The position numbers and the translations under genes were made by a program. From Gemmatirosa kalamazoonensis (GTDB lineage Bacteria; Gemmatimonadota; Gemmatimonadetes; Gemmatimonadales; Gemmatimonadaceae): a DNA stretch of 64,000 nucleotides. Shown here in pieces: positions 1 to 9,361 of the stretch. A model generated the notes under the pieces. The model was not told the origin of the DNA and did not search any database. It saw only the letters and a list, made by a program, of their open reading frames with translations. Location of the stretch: assembly GCF_000522985.1 (NCBI RefSeq), contig NZ_CP007129.1, positions 310,001-374,000 on the forward strand, in the 5' to 3' direction. Position 1 is the first letter of the stretch, and the number at the start of each line of letters is the position of its first letter.

Positions 1-384
1 GGCGCGCAGCCGCGGGAGAAGACGACGGGCGCCGTCACCGCGCTCTCCAGCGACGATGTGATGAAGGGGCGCCCGTTCAGCATCGAGGAGCTCCTCCGCG
101 GCAAGGTCGCGGGGCTCGAGATCATCCAGACCGGCAGCTCGGTGCGCTTCCGCATCCGCGGCGCGGCGTCGATCAGCCAGGAGCAGGAGCCGCTCGTCAT
201 CGTCGACGACGAGATGATCCAGGCGGGCAACATCGTGAACGCGCTCGCCGGGCTCACGCCGAGCGATATCAAGCAGGTGGCGGTGCTGAAGGACGTGGCC
301 TCGACGTCGATCTACGGCGGCCGCGGCGCGGGCGGCGTCATCCTCATCACGACGAAGAACAAGCGCGAGGACAAGAACGATTGA
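1..384 (+). CDS. TonB-dependent receptor plug-domain protein, 5' end cut by window
   Basis: The frame is open from base 1 (reading GAQPREKTTGAVTALSS) and stops at 384. It resembles the plug domain of SusC/RagA-type TonB-dependent receptors: a TGAVTAL start, a SIEELLRGKVAGLEI segment, a RIRG core, and the usual plug ending PSDIKQVAVLKDVASTSIYG followed by GGVILITTK. In a full receptor a beta-barrel of several hundred residues follows; here the protein ends about ten residues after the plug, so it is a plug-only protein. The upstream part, possibly a carboxypeptidase-like or secretin/TonB short domain, lies outside the window. An outer-membrane or periplasmic location is likely but unproven. 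A repeat begins 16 bp after the stop. Confidence 0.8.
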   Translation, partial: GAQPREKTTGAVTALSSDDVMKGRPFSIEELLRGKVAGLEIIQTGSSVRFRIRGAASISQEQEPLVIVDDEMIQAGNIVNALAGLTPSDIKQVAVLKDVASTSIYGGRGAGGVILITTKNKREDKND

Positions 385-397
385 ACGGCTCTCGTCA

Positions 398-1978
398 TTG
401 AACCGCGGAGGACGCAGAGGACGCAGAGGGGAACTCATTCGGTCTCCGGCTTTCCTCTGCGTCCTCTGCGGTTCGATGCTTTTTGCCTGCAGCCGCTCCG
501 ATCGCCCGCCGGCGCCGAGCTTCGCGGCGATCTTCCCGCCCGCCACCGGCGCGCTGATGAACGAGTCCTCGCCCGCGCTCGCGGACCTCGACGGCGACGG
601 CGTGCCCGACATCGTGTTCGGCTCGGGCGTGGACCGCACGCGGCCGGCGGGGCGGCGGCTCGTGTTCACCGGACAGCCGGCGGTCTCCGGCTACGTCGTC
701 GCCGTCTCCGGGCGCACGAACCGGATCCTGTGGCAGGTGCCGAACCCGCGCGACGCGTTCACCACGCCCCGCTTCGCGTACCTCGACCACGACCGCGTTC
801 CCGACGTCGTCATGGGCGGACGCGAGGGAGTGCTCACCGCGTACGCGGGCACCGACGGCCACGTGCTGTGGCGCGTGCTGGGCGAGGACGTCGTCGCGAC
901 GCCGTTCCCGTACTACTTCCTGACGCCGGCCATCGTGCCCGACGTGAACGGCGACGGCGTGCCGGACGTCGTCGACACGTACGGCGGCAACGACACGCGC
1001 GCGCCGAGGGATGCGCGCGACGCGGGCTACGTGATGGTCGTCTCGGGCGCCGACGGCCGCGTGCTGAGGGCGCAGCGGGTGCCCGACGGCGCCGAGACGT
1101 ACGCCTCGCCGCTCGCGTATCGGCGGCGCGACGGGAGCACGTGGGTGATCTTCGGCACCGGCGGCGAGACGAAGCCCGGCGCCGAGTGGCGCGCGCCGCT
1201 CGCGTCGCTCGTCGACAGCACGCTCGCCACGCGCGCGGAGCGCCTCGTGCTGGAAGGGACGAAGGGGGTCATCGCGCCGCCGACGCTCGTCGATCTCACC
1301 GGCGACGGCGAGCAGGACGTGCTCGTGAACACGTTCGACGGACGGCTCGTCGCCGTGGACGGCGCGACGGCGAAGCCGCTGTGGTCGCACGCCGACTCGT
1401 CGGAGGAGTCGTACCACCAGCCGGCGGTCGTGCGCCTAACGAGGGACGGCGGGCGCCTCGGCCTGTTCGTCTCGCGCGGCATCGGCGCCTTCCCGCGCTA
1501 CGTCGGCACGGTGCACCGGCTGTACGACGCCGCGACCGGGCGCGTGCTGTACGAGTATCGCGATCCGAACTACCCGGCCGGCGCGCCGCTCGCCGTCGAC
1601 CTCACCGGCGACGGCGTGGACGAGCCGGTGTTCTTCACGCAGCGCTTTCCGGCCGCCCAGGGCTCGCGCATCCACGTGCTCCATCTGCCGACGCATCGTC
1701 TCGCGTCGCACGACGTGCCGGACAACCTGTGGAGCACACCGGTGGTCGCCGACCCGCGCCGTACGGGCACGCTGGAGCTGATCGGCGTGTCGTGGCGCAT
1801 GGGGCCGAACGGCATCGCGAGCCTGCCCGACGTGCAGTGGCAGCTGCTGCGTCTCGATCTCTCGGCGAAGACGCCGTCCGCGATCACGTGGGGCGGGTAC
1901 ATGGGGACGACGGCGGACGGGCGGTATCACGCTGGAGATCTCACGCGGAGCCGCGGAGCACGCGGAGAACACCAGTGA
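398..1978 (+). CDS. Exported FG-GAP / integrin-alpha-like repeat lipoprotein
   Basis: A 526-aa protein (from TTG 398) with at least five FG-GAP calcium-binding loops of the DxDGDGxxD type (for example DLDGDGVPD, DVNGDGVPD, DLTGDGEQD, DLTGDGVDE), as in beta-propeller surface proteins. The N-terminus ends in a lipobox-like LFAC followed by SRSD, so an outer-membrane lipoprotein is likely. The start is uncertain: ATG 476 would leave almost no signal peptide, so a start upstream within repeat R1 is preferred. The C-terminal LTRSRGARGEHQ tail is encoded by the left arm of repeat R2. The stop overlaps a GTG in the frame of the next gene (GTGA), which suggests co-translation with the GH31 glycosidase. 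The substrate or partner is unknown. Confidence 0.75.
   Translation: MNRGGRRGRRGELIRSPAFLCVLCGSMLFACSRSDRPPAPSFAAIFPPATGALMNESSPALADLDGDGVPDIVFGSGVDRTRPAGRRLVFTGQPAVSGYVVAVSGRTNRILWQVPNPRDAFTTPRFAYLDHDRVPDVVMGGREGVLTAYAGTDGHVLWRVLGEDVVATPFPYYFLTPAIVPDVNGDGVPDVVDTYGGNDTRAPRDARDAGYVMVVSGADGRVLRAQRVPDGAETYASPLAYRRRDGSTWVIFGTGGETKPGAEWRAPLASLVDSTLATRAERLVLEGTKGVIAPPTLVDLTGDGEQDVLVNTFDGRLVAVDGATAKPLWSHADSSEESYHQPAVVRLTRDGGRLGLFVSRGIGAFPRYVGTVHRLYDAATGRVLYEYRDPNYPAGAPLAVDLTGDGVDEPVFFTQRFPAAQGSRIHVLHLPTHRLASHDVPDNLWSTPVVADPRRTGTLELIGVSWRMGPNGIASLPDVQWQLLRLDLSAKTPSAITWGGYMGTTADGRYHAGDLTRSRGARGEHQ
401..473. repeat. Inverted repeat R1, CGCAGAGGA-word arms
   Basis: The left arm at 401-429 contains AACCGCGGAGGACGCAGAGG plus one extra ACGCAGAGG unit. 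The right arm at 454-473 is its reverse complement with one mismatch. The loop is about 24 nt. The element lies inside the annotated N-terminus of the following lipoprotein gene, and its right arm encodes FLCVLCG, the hydrophobic part of the signal peptide. Confidence 0.85.
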
Positions 1979-2015
1979 AGTGTTGTGCTCCGCGTGCTCC
2001 GCGGCTCCGCGTGAG
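1940..2015. repeat. Inverted repeat R2, CGCGGAG-word arms
   Basis: A near-perfect stem: left arm 1940-1972 and right arm 1980-2015, about 33-36 nt each, built of CGCGGAG and CCGCGGAG words and bounded by CTCACGCGG / CCGCGTGAG. The loop is about 7 nt and carries the stop codon of the FG-GAP gene and the GTG start of the GH31 gene. Confidence 0.9.
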
Positions 2016-4302
2016 ACTGCTCCGCGCCGGCGCCGCGATCTCGCTCGCCGCGCGCGCGCATGCGCAGCCGATCGCCGCCGCTGGCCAGCCCGCGCAGCTC
2101 GACGTGCGTGCGGCGGGCGCGGCGAGCGTGCGCGTCACGCTGAAGCCGGCCGCCATGGCAGCGGCGTTCCCGTACACGCCGGCGCTCGTCGAGCGCACGT
2201 ACGCGGCGCCAGCGATCAGCGTACGCGAGCTGCGCGCGCCCGTCAGGCGCACGGTCGGCGCGCTCACCGTGGAGGTGCGGCCGGACCCGCTCACCGTCGT
2301 GGTCCTCCGTGCGGCCGGCGACACGGTGCAGCGGCTCACGTTCCAGCCGGACGGGTCGCTCGCGTTCCGCGTCGACGACGCGCCGGTGCTGGGCATGGGC
2401 GAGGGCGGGCCGCGACCGCAGCAGGGCACGCCGTGGCGCACGGCGCCCATCCAGTTCGACCGCCGCGGGCGGCTCGACGAGATGGAGCCGCGGTGGCAGA
2501 GCGACGCGTACGGCTCGCGCAACCCGGCCGCGGTGCTCGTCGGCACCGGCGGCTGGGGCCTGTTCGTGCCCACGCCATGGGGGCAGGTGGATCTTCGCGA
2601 CGCGCGGCGCGGTGTGCTCGTGCCGTGGGTGCCTAACGCGCGCGACAGCATCGTGCAGACCGAGCGCAACCAGCAGCAGGCGCTCGCGAAGGGAAAGCCG
2701 CCGGCGAACGCGGTCGTGGCGGGCGCCTACGACGTGTTCGTGTTCGACGCGCGCGACCCGGCCGCGCTCATGCGCGACCTCGCCGCGGTCACGGGCCCCG
2801 CCGCGCTCCCGCCGCGGTGGGCGCTCGGCTACATGCAGTCGCACCGCACGCTCGAGGACGAGCGGCAGCTGCTCGGCATCGTCGACACGTTCCGCGAGAA
2901 GCGCATCCCCGTCGACGCGGTGATCTACCTCGGCACGGGGTTCACGCCGAAGGGATGGAACACGCGGCAGCCGTCGTTCGCGTTCAACCCCGAGGTGTTC
3001 CCGCGGGGCGGCGCCGCGTTCGTGCGCGACATGCACGCGCGGCACGTGAAGGTCGTGCTGCACATGGTGCCGTGGGACCGCGATCGGCTGCCGAGGCTCG
3101 ACTCGACGACCGCGCGCAGCTACTGGCAGGAGCACGTCGGGCTGTTCGACGCCGGCGTCGACGCGTTCTGGCCCGACGAGGGAGACTGGTTCGACCTGTT
3201 CGAGCGGCTCCAGCGCCATCGCCTGTACTACGAGGGGCCACTGTCGACGCGCCCCGACGTGAGGCCGTGGAGCCTGCACCGGAACGGCTTCCCCGGCATC
3301 GCACGCTGGGGCGGATGGGTGTGGTCGGGCGACACCGAGTCGTCGTGGAAGACGCTCGAGGGGCAGATCGCCGTGGGGCTCAACTACTCGCTCAGCATCG
3401 GCCCGTTCTGGGGATCCGACATCGGCGGCTTCTACGCCACGAACGAGCTGACGGGAGAGCTGTACGCGCGGTGGTTCCAGTTCGCGGCGTTCACGCCATC
3501 GTTCCGCGGCCACGGCCGCACCTGGCAGCTCCGACTGCCGTGGGGCTGGGGGCTGAGCGACATGGGCCCGCGCGAGGGGAACAACAGCAACACCGGCGAC
3601 AGCACGCGCGGCGTGCTCCGCGCGGAGCTGAACAACCCGGCCATCGAGCCGATCGCGAAGCGCTACGACGAGCTGCGCTACCAGTTGCTGCCGTACACGT
3701 ACACGCTCGCGTGGGAGGCGCGCACGACGGGGATGCCGCTCATGCGCGCGCTGTGGCTGCACTACCCGACCGACTCGATCGCGCGCGGCCTCGGCTCGGA
3801 GTACCTGTGGGGGCGCGACCTGCTCGTCGCGCCGGTGTTCGAGAAGGGCGCCGCGTCGCGCGCGGTCTATCTGCCGGCGGGCGACTGGTACGACTGGTGG
3901 ACCGGCGCGCGCGCGGCCGGCGGCCGCACGGTGACGCGCCCCGTGGATCTCGCGACGATGCCGATCTACGCCCGCGCCGGCGCGATCGTCCCCGTCGATC
4001 CGGTGCGCCAGTGGGCGGACGAGCCGGTGAGCGCTCCGACGGTGCTGCGCGTATATCGGGGAGCGGACGGCGCGTTCACGCTGTACGACGACGACGGCCG
4101 CTCGCAGGACTACCTGCGCGGGATCGGCTCGTGGATCCGGCTCTCGTGGAACGACGCTCGGCGGCGCCTGACGCTCGCGCCGGGCGCGCCGCGGGGAGCG
4201 ACGAACGTGGTACGGCCACGGACGTTCGACGTGGTGCTCATGCCCGACGGCGCTCGGAAGACCGTGCGGTACGGGGGCACGGCGATCGACGTGAGGTTCT
4301 GA
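1975..4302 (+). CDS. Exported GH31 family alpha-glycosidase
   Basis: A 775-aa protein from GTG 1975, which overlaps the previous stop as GTGA. GTG 2011 is a shorter alternative that still keeps the signal peptide (MRLLRAGAAISLAARAHAQ). The glycoside hydrolase family 31 fold is recognisable from ALGYMQSHRTLEDE, REKRIPVDAVIYLG, the nucleophile loop FWPDEGDW (Asp401), the acid/base loop WSGDTESSW (Asp453), SDIGGF and ELYARWFQFAAFTPSFRGHGR. The nucleophile loop WPDEGD differs from the common WxDMNE. GH31 enzymes cleave alpha-glucosides, alpha-xylosides and related linkages; specificity cannot be read from this sequence. The cleaved signal peptide puts it in the periplasm or outside. A paralogue starts at 9362. 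Confidence 0.9.
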   Translation: MKCCAPRAPRLRVRLLRAGAAISLAARAHAQPIAAAGQPAQLDVRAAGAASVRVTLKPAAMAAAFPYTPALVERTYAAPAISVRELRAPVRRTVGALTVEVRPDPLTVVVLRAAGDTVQRLTFQPDGSLAFRVDDAPVLGMGEGGPRPQQGTPWRTAPIQFDRRGRLDEMEPRWQSDAYGSRNPAAVLVGTGGWGLFVPTPWGQVDLRDARRGVLVPWVPNARDSIVQTERNQQQALAKGKPPANAVVAGAYDVFVFDARDPAALMRDLAAVTGPAALPPRWALGYMQSHRTLEDERQLLGIVDTFREKRIPVDAVIYLGTGFTPKGWNTRQPSFAFNPEVFPRGGAAFVRDMHARHVKVVLHMVPWDRDRLPRLDSTTARSYWQEHVGLFDAGVDAFWPDEGDWFDLFERLQRHRLYYEGPLSTRPDVRPWSLHRNGFPGIARWGGWVWSGDTESSWKTLEGQIAVGLNYSLSIGPFWGSDIGGFYATNELTGELYARWFQFAAFTPSFRGHGRTWQLRLPWGWGLSDMGPREGNNSNTGDSTRGVLRAELNNPAIEPIAKRYDELRYQLLPYTYTLAWEARTTGMPLMRALWLHYPTDSIARGLGSEYLWGRDLLVAPVFEKGAASRAVYLPAGDWYDWWTGARAAGGRTVTRPVDLATMPIYARAGAIVPVDPVRQWADEPVSAPTVLRVYRGADGAFTLYDDDGRSQDYLRGIGSWIRLSWNDARRRLTLAPGAPRGATNVVRPRTFDVVLMPDGARKTVRYGGTAIDVRF

Positions 4303-4349
4303 GTTTCGAGTGGCGTCTCACGACCCCTCGGCAGTGAAGGGGCCTCGTG

Positions 4350-4418
4350 TTTGGACGCGGATCACGCGGATATCGCGGATTCGCGCGATCCGCGATATCC
4401 GCGCGATCCGCGTCCAAA
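4350..4418. repeat. Inverted repeat R3, GATCCGCG-word arms
   Basis: Left arm 4350-4380 and right arm 4388-4418 pair over 31 nt with one mismatch, around a 7-nt loop. The arms consist of GCGGAT / ATCCGC words. Downstream, the box GTACATGGAGTCTTGA (4435-4450) resembles the terminal box of other elements. It lies in the 162-bp spacer between the GH31 and GH127 genes, which otherwise holds only the GH127 ribosome binding site (CGGAG, about 8 nt before ATG 4465). Confidence 0.9.
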
Positions 4419-4464
4419 CTCACGGGGGCATGACGTACATGGAGTCTTGAACCGGAGCGAAAAA

Positions 4465-6936
4465 ATGACGCGCTCGACCCTATCTCGTCGCGAGATGCTC
4501 GGCCTGACGGGCAAGGCCGCGGCGGCCGCCGCGCTGTATCCGATCCTGCAGACGGCCATCGCCCCGGAAGGCGAGGCGCAATCGTTAGGCATCGCCCCGC
4601 AGGTGAACGGCCTCGCCGGCGTCGACCGCGTGGTGGTGCTGCCGGGGAAGACGTACCTGCGCGGCTGGGCCGGGTACGGCGATCCGCCGCGCCGCGGCGA
4701 GCGCCGTCGCCCCGGGCAGCCCGAGCCGGCGCCGCCGCCGACCGGCCCCACGCCCAACGTCCGCTGGAGCAAGGCGTCAGGCCCCGGCCGAGTGACGTTC
4801 GCGAACCCGACGGCGCTTCAGACCACGGCGACGTTCACCGCGCCCGGCACCTACGTGCTCCGCCTCACCGCCGACAACGGCGCGACGACGTCGACGTCGG
4901 AGCTCACCGTGAAGGCCGAGAACCCGGCGCCGGCGCGCCAGCTCGGCGTCGTCCACACGAAGCGGTACACGATCGACAGCCCGCTGTGGAACGACCGATT
5001 CAAGGCGCTCATCGTGAGCTGGATCCCGCACTGCATCGACCAGCTCGAGCGCACCGACATCCCGGTCGGCGGCATCGACAACTTCATCGAGGCGGGGAAG
5101 GCGCTGCGCGGCGAGCCGCATGGCGCGCACAAGGGCTACGTGTTCTCCAACGCGTACGTGCACAACGCCGTCGAGTCGATGAGCATCGCGCTCATGATCG
5201 ACGCGAAGGGCGATCCGGAGACGCTCGCCGCGCAGCAGCGCATGCGGGAGACGCTCGACCGCTGGATCCCGATCATCCTCGCCGCGCAGGAGCCGGACGG
5301 CTACATGCAGACCGCGTTCACGCTGCCGCGCGTGACGAACGCGGGCGGGAACGGCGGGCAGAACACGGGGCCGTTCGAGCACTGGACGCGCCGCGGCGAT
5401 CACGAGGGATACACCGCGGGCTACTTCCTCGAGTCGGCCATCGTGCACTACATGATGACCGACCGGAAGGACGCGCGGCTCTACGACGCGGCGAAGAAGC
5501 TCGCCGACTGCTGGGATCGGAACCTCGGCCCGGCGCCGAAGAAGGCGTGGTACGACGGCCACCAGGAGATGGAGCAGGCGCTCGTCCGCTTCGGCCGCTT
5601 CGTGAACGACAACGAGGGCGCGGGGAAGGGCGACCGGTACATCAAGCTCGCGAAGTTCCTGCTCGACAACCGCTACGTCGCCGCGCGCGACGACCGCGAG
5701 CGCAGCGAGTACGACCAGAGCCACCTGCCGGTGATCGAGCAGTACGAGGCGGTCGGACACGCGGTGCGCGCGATGTACAACTACTCGGGGATGGCCGACG
5801 TGGTGACGGAGACCCACGACCCCGACTACCGCAGCGCGGTGAAGTCGCTGTGGGACAACATCGTGAACCGGAAGTACTACGTCACCGGCGGCATCGGCAG
5901 CGGCGAGACGTCGGAAGGGTTCGGGCCGAACTACTCGCTGCGCAACGCCGCGTACTGCGAGTCGTGCTCGAGCTGCGGCGTGATCTTCTTCCAGTGGAAG
6001 ATGGGGCTCGCGTACCACGACGCGAAGTACGCCGACCTCGTCGAGGAGACGATCTACAACGCGCTGCTCGGCGGGCTCGCGATGGACGGCAAGACGTTCT
6101 ACTACCCGAACCCGCTCGACGCGCGAACGCTGCGCACGGCGTGGCACTCGGTGCCGTGCTGCGTCGGCAACATCCCGCGCACGCTGCTGCAGATGCCGAC
6201 GTGGACGTACGCGAAGGATCCGGACGGCACGGGGATCTACGTCAACCAGTTCGTCGGCAGCACGATCACGGTCGAGAACGTGGGCGGCACCGACGTGGAG
6301 ATGGTGCAGCGCACGAACTACCCGTGGGACGGCAAGGTCGCCGTGACGGTGAACCCGAAGGGCGGCGCGAAGCGCATGACGGTGCGCGTGCGCGTGCCGG
6401 ACCGCGAGACGAGCGCGCTCTACGCGTCGACGCCGGCGGTGAAGGGGCTCACGTCGATGACGGTGAACGGCAAGGCGGTGAAGCCGAAGATCGAGAACGG
6501 CTACGCGGTGCTGACGCGGTCGTGGACGCCCGGCGACCGGATCGACTTCGAGGTCCCGCTGACGATCCAGCGCGTGCGTGCGATCGAGCAGGTCGAGGCC
6601 GACCGCGGCAAGGTGGCGCTCCGCTACGGGCCGCTCGTGTACAACATCGAGAAGGTGGACGTGGGCGACGTCGCGAAGGTGCTGCCGCCGAACGCGCCGC
6701 TCAGCACCGAGTGGCGGGGCGACCTGCTGCACGGCGTCGCGGTGATCACGGGCGCGTTCGCCGACGGCTCGCCGATGGTGGCGATCCCGAACTACGCGCG
6801 CATGAACCGCGAGCCGGCGCCGCCGCCGCCACTGCCGCAGCCCGCCGATCCGTCGGCGACGAACGCGCCGCGCGAGCGGCCCGCCCCGCCGCCGATCGTG
6901 TCGGTGGTGTGGATCAACGAGGGGCGGGCTTCCTGA
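4465..6936 (+). CDS. Tat-exported GH127 beta-L-arabinofuranosidase (DUF1680 family)
   Basis: An 823-aa protein. ATG 4465 is chosen because it follows a CGGAG site and opens a twin-arginine signal (STLSRREMLGLTGKAAAAAA). Residues about 100-155 form a PKD/REJ-like Ig domain (SGPGRVTF ... GTYVLRLTADNG). The rest is a GH127 (alpha/alpha)6 catalytic region with HNAVESMSIALM, GYMQTAF, YYVTGGIGSGETSEGFG and NPLD. The zinc and catalytic residues known from Bifidobacterium HypBA1 appear conserved: Glu499 and Cys501 in CESC, and Cys565-Cys566 in VPCCVGN, with Cys565 as the presumed nucleophile. HypBA1 releases L-arabinose from hydroxyproline-linked beta-L-arabinofuranosides of extensin, which fits the hydroxyproline operon in this window. 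The exact substrate here is an inference. Confidence 0.9.
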   Translation: MTRSTLSRREMLGLTGKAAAAAALYPILQTAIAPEGEAQSLGIAPQVNGLAGVDRVVVLPGKTYLRGWAGYGDPPRRGERRRPGQPEPAPPPTGPTPNVRWSKASGPGRVTFANPTALQTTATFTAPGTYVLRLTADNGATTSTSELTVKAENPAPARQLGVVHTKRYTIDSPLWNDRFKALIVSWIPHCIDQLERTDIPVGGIDNFIEAGKALRGEPHGAHKGYVFSNAYVHNAVESMSIALMIDAKGDPETLAAQQRMRETLDRWIPIILAAQEPDGYMQTAFTLPRVTNAGGNGGQNTGPFEHWTRRGDHEGYTAGYFLESAIVHYMMTDRKDARLYDAAKKLADCWDRNLGPAPKKAWYDGHQEMEQALVRFGRFVNDNEGAGKGDRYIKLAKFLLDNRYVAARDDRERSEYDQSHLPVIEQYEAVGHAVRAMYNYSGMADVVTETHDPDYRSAVKSLWDNIVNRKYYVTGGIGSGETSEGFGPNYSLRNAAYCESCSSCGVIFFQWKMGLAYHDAKYADLVEETIYNALLGGLAMDGKTFYYPNPLDARTLRTAWHSVPCCVGNIPRTLLQMPTWTYAKDPDGTGIYVNQFVGSTITVENVGGTDVEMVQRTNYPWDGKVAVTVNPKGGAKRMTVRVRVPDRETSALYASTPAVKGLTSMTVNGKAVKPKIENGYAVLTRSWTPGDRIDFEVPLTIQRVRAIEQVEADRGKVALRYGPLVYNIEKVDVGDVAKVLPPNAPLSTEWRGDLLHGVAVITGAFADGSPMVAIPNYARMNREPAPPPPLPQPADPSATNAPRERPAPPPIVSVVWINEGRAS

Positions 6937-6949
6937 GTCGCCTCTCGGG

Positions 6950-7094
6950 ACTCCACGTACGTGTTCTCATAGGACTGAAGAAGGACTGAAGAGTGACTGA
7001 AGAAGGATCAACCAAGACAAGAGTTGTTGTCGTTTGTCCTTCTTCAGTCGGTCTTCAGTCCTGGCAGTTGTCTTCCAGAAACACGTACGTGGAG
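6950..7094. repeat. Nested inverted repeat R4 with ACTCCACGTACGTG ends and GGACTGAAGA-word arms
   Basis: Outer ends ACTCCACGTACGTGTT (6950-6965) and AACACGTACGTGGAGT (7079-7094) are exact inverted copies. Inside, tandem GGACTGAAGA words (6972-7007) face TCTTCAGTCC words (7037-7062), around a CAACCAAGACAAGAGTTGTTG core. It fills the 186-bp gap between the GH127 and S9 genes, and I see no other feature there. Confidence 0.85.
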
Positions 7095-7122
7095 TCGTGA
7101 ACGCCACGCCCAGCCTTCCCCG

Positions 7123-9321
7123 ATGATGCGCCGAATCCTGGTTGGAACGCTCGCTTCGCTTACGTTCGTCTCGTCGCCGCGCGCGCAGACGGTCACGGCG
7201 GCGGACTACGCGCGCGCGGCGCGGTTTCTCGCGCCCGGCGTGAACGCCCTCGTCGTCGGCGGCGTCGTGGTGCCTAACTGGCTCCCCGACGGGCGGTTCT
7301 GGTACCGCAACACGACGCTCGGCGGCCCGGAGATCGTCGTCATCGACCCGGTGAAGCGCTCGCGCGAGCGGTGTGACGCCGGCGCGACGACGTGCGCGGG
7401 CGCGACGATCTCGGTGCCGGCGAGTGGCGGCGGCGGACGCCGCGGCTTCGGGGGTGGGGGCGGACCGGTGAGCTCCACCGGGCAGCCGCTCGCGCTGTCG
7501 CCCGATGGCCGGAAGGGCGCGTTCGTGAAGGACTGGAATCTGTGGGTGAGGGACATGACCAGCGGCCAGGAGCGCGCCCTCACCACCGACGGCACGAAGT
7601 GGTTCGGGTACGCCATCGACAACGCCGGATGGAGCACGAGCGATCGCGCGATGGTCGCCTGGTCGCCAGACTCGCGGAAGATCGCCACGCAGCAGCAGGA
7701 CGAGCGGAGCGTCGGCGAGATGTACCTCGTGAGCACCGTCGTCGGCCACCCGTCGCTGCGCGTGTCGAAGTTCCCGCTGCCGGGCGACAGCGTGATGGCG
7801 ATGCTGCACCGCGTCGTGATCGACGTCGATGCCGGCACGGTCACGCGCCTCAGGATGCCACCCGACTACCACCGGGGCACCATCGGCGACGACATCCGCA
7901 TGGGCGACTACGTGTGGAGCCCCGACGCGAGGCGCCTCGCGATCGCGTCGGTGGCGCGCGACCACAAGCGCGCGTGGCTTTCGATCGCCGACGTGGCGAC
8001 GGGCGATGCGCGCAAGGTGTACGAGGAGACGGTACCGACGCAGTACGAGTCGCGCGCACAGTGGCAGGTGCTCTGGCCGACGAACGAGTTCGTGTGGTAC
8101 TCGGAGAAGGACGGCTGGGGACAGCTCTACCTGCACGACCTCGCGACCGGCGCGCTGAAGAAGCAGATCACGACCGGCGAGGGGCCGGTGATGTCGGTCG
8201 CGCGGCTCGACGAGAAGGGGCGCGCGATCTGGTTCGGCGCGAACGGGCGCGAGCCAGGGCAGGACCCGTACTTCAACCACCTCTATCGCATCTCGCTCGA
8301 AGGCGGTCGTCAGACGTCGCTCACGCCGGAGGACGGCAACCACACGACGACCTTCTCGCCCGACGGGAAGTGGATCGTCGACACGTACTCGACGCCCGTG
8401 GTGCCGCCCACCGTGGTGCTGCGCGACGGCGCGACCGGGCGCGTGGTGATGCCGCTCGAGAAGGCGGACATCAGCCGCCTGCTCGCGACCGGATGGAAGC
8501 CGCCGATGCCGATCACGGTGAAGGCGCGCGACGGCAAGACCGATCTCTACGGCCTGATGTTCGTGCCGACGCAGCTCGACTCGACGAGAAAGTATCCGAT
8601 CGTCAACAACGTCTACCCGGGGCCGCAGACCGGCAGCACGGGCAGCCGCTCGTTCGCCGCCGCGCGCGGCGACCGGCAGGCGCTGGCCGAGCTGGGCTTC
8701 GTCGTCGTCACGATCGACGGCATGGGCACGCCGGGGCGGTCGAAGGCGTTCCAGGACGCGTACTACGGCGCGATGGGGCGCGACAACACGATCCCCGACC
8801 AGATCAGCGGGATGACGGATCTCGCGCGGCGGTACCGCTTCATCGATCTCGACCGCGCGGGGATCTGGGGACACTCCGGCGGCGGCTTCGCGACGACCAC
8901 CGCGATGTTCCGCTTCCCCGGCGTGTTCAAGGTCGGCATCGCCGAGTCGGGGAACCACGACCAGCGCGTGAACGAGGACGACTGGGGCGAGCGCTACCAG
9001 GGGCTCGTGGTGCGCGACGCGACCGGCACCGACAGCTACGCGGCGGAGGCGAACCAGGAGTTCGCGAAGAACCTCGTCGGGCACCTGCTGCTCGCGCACG
9101 GCACGATGGACACGAACGTCCCGCCGTACCAGACGATGCTCGTGGCCGACGCGCTCATCAAGGCGAACAAGGACTTCGACCTGCTGATGATCCCGAACGC
9201 GAACCACGGCTACGGCGCGGCGTCGAACTACATGATGCGGCGGCGGTGGGACTACTTCGTGAAGTGGCTGATGGGCAGCGAGCCGCCGAAGGAGTTCGAT
9301 CTCGGGACGGCGACGCGTTGA
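7123..9321 (+). CDS. Exported S9 family (DPP-IV-like) prolyl peptidase
   Basis: A 732-aa protein. ATG 7123 (or 7126) starts a clear signal peptide (MRRILVGTLASLTFVSSPRAQT). Residues about 60-480 are a DPP-IV N-terminal beta-propeller with a Gly-rich insert near residues 100-120. The C-terminal alpha/beta hydrolase carries the catalytic Ser585 in WGHSGGG, Asp663 in GTMDTNVP and His695 in NANHGYG. S9B enzymes remove X-Pro or X-Ala dipeptides from N-termini, which suits proline- and hydroxyproline-rich peptides. The lack of a strong promoter and the position between glycosidases suggest a shared transcript from upstream. A related but frameshifted gene lies at 12891-15475. Confidence 0.9.
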   Translation: MMRRILVGTLASLTFVSSPRAQTVTAADYARAARFLAPGVNALVVGGVVVPNWLPDGRFWYRNTTLGGPEIVVIDPVKRSRERCDAGATTCAGATISVPASGGGGRRGFGGGGGPVSSTGQPLALSPDGRKGAFVKDWNLWVRDMTSGQERALTTDGTKWFGYAIDNAGWSTSDRAMVAWSPDSRKIATQQQDERSVGEMYLVSTVVGHPSLRVSKFPLPGDSVMAMLHRVVIDVDAGTVTRLRMPPDYHRGTIGDDIRMGDYVWSPDARRLAIASVARDHKRAWLSIADVATGDARKVYEETVPTQYESRAQWQVLWPTNEFVWYSEKDGWGQLYLHDLATGALKKQITTGEGPVMSVARLDEKGRAIWFGANGREPGQDPYFNHLYRISLEGGRQTSLTPEDGNHTTTFSPDGKWIVDTYSTPVVPPTVVLRDGATGRVVMPLEKADISRLLATGWKPPMPITVKARDGKTDLYGLMFVPTQLDSTRKYPIVNNVYPGPQTGSTGSRSFAAARGDRQALAELGFVVVTIDGMGTPGRSKAFQDAYYGAMGRDNTIPDQISGMTDLARRYRFIDLDRAGIWGHSGGGFATTTAMFRFPGVFKVGIAESGNHDQRVNEDDWGERYQGLVVRDATGTDSYAAEANQEFAKNLVGHLLLAHGTMDTNVPPYQTMLVADALIKANKDFDLLMIPNANHGYGAASNYMMRRRWDYFVKWLMGSEPPKEFDLGTATR

Positions 9322-9361
9322 CGGGCCATCTACCGGCTTCGGTCCCCGACCCACGGCACGC

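Noticed and set aside
730-4302. A 1190-codon frame starting at 730
   Set aside because: The first 415 codons are a shadow of the FG-GAP gene; real GH31 coding starts at 1975 or 2011.
4303-4464. Readthrough from GH31 to GH127
   Set aside because: The frame after the GH31 stop stays open in the same frame as GH127, but a clear stop, a Tat signal and an RBS before ATG 4465 argue for separate proteins; openness through the repeat is likely chance.
6950-7094. CRISPR array from the tandem GGACTGAAGA words
   Set aside because: Units are about 10 nt, contiguous, without spacers, and form an inverted repeat.
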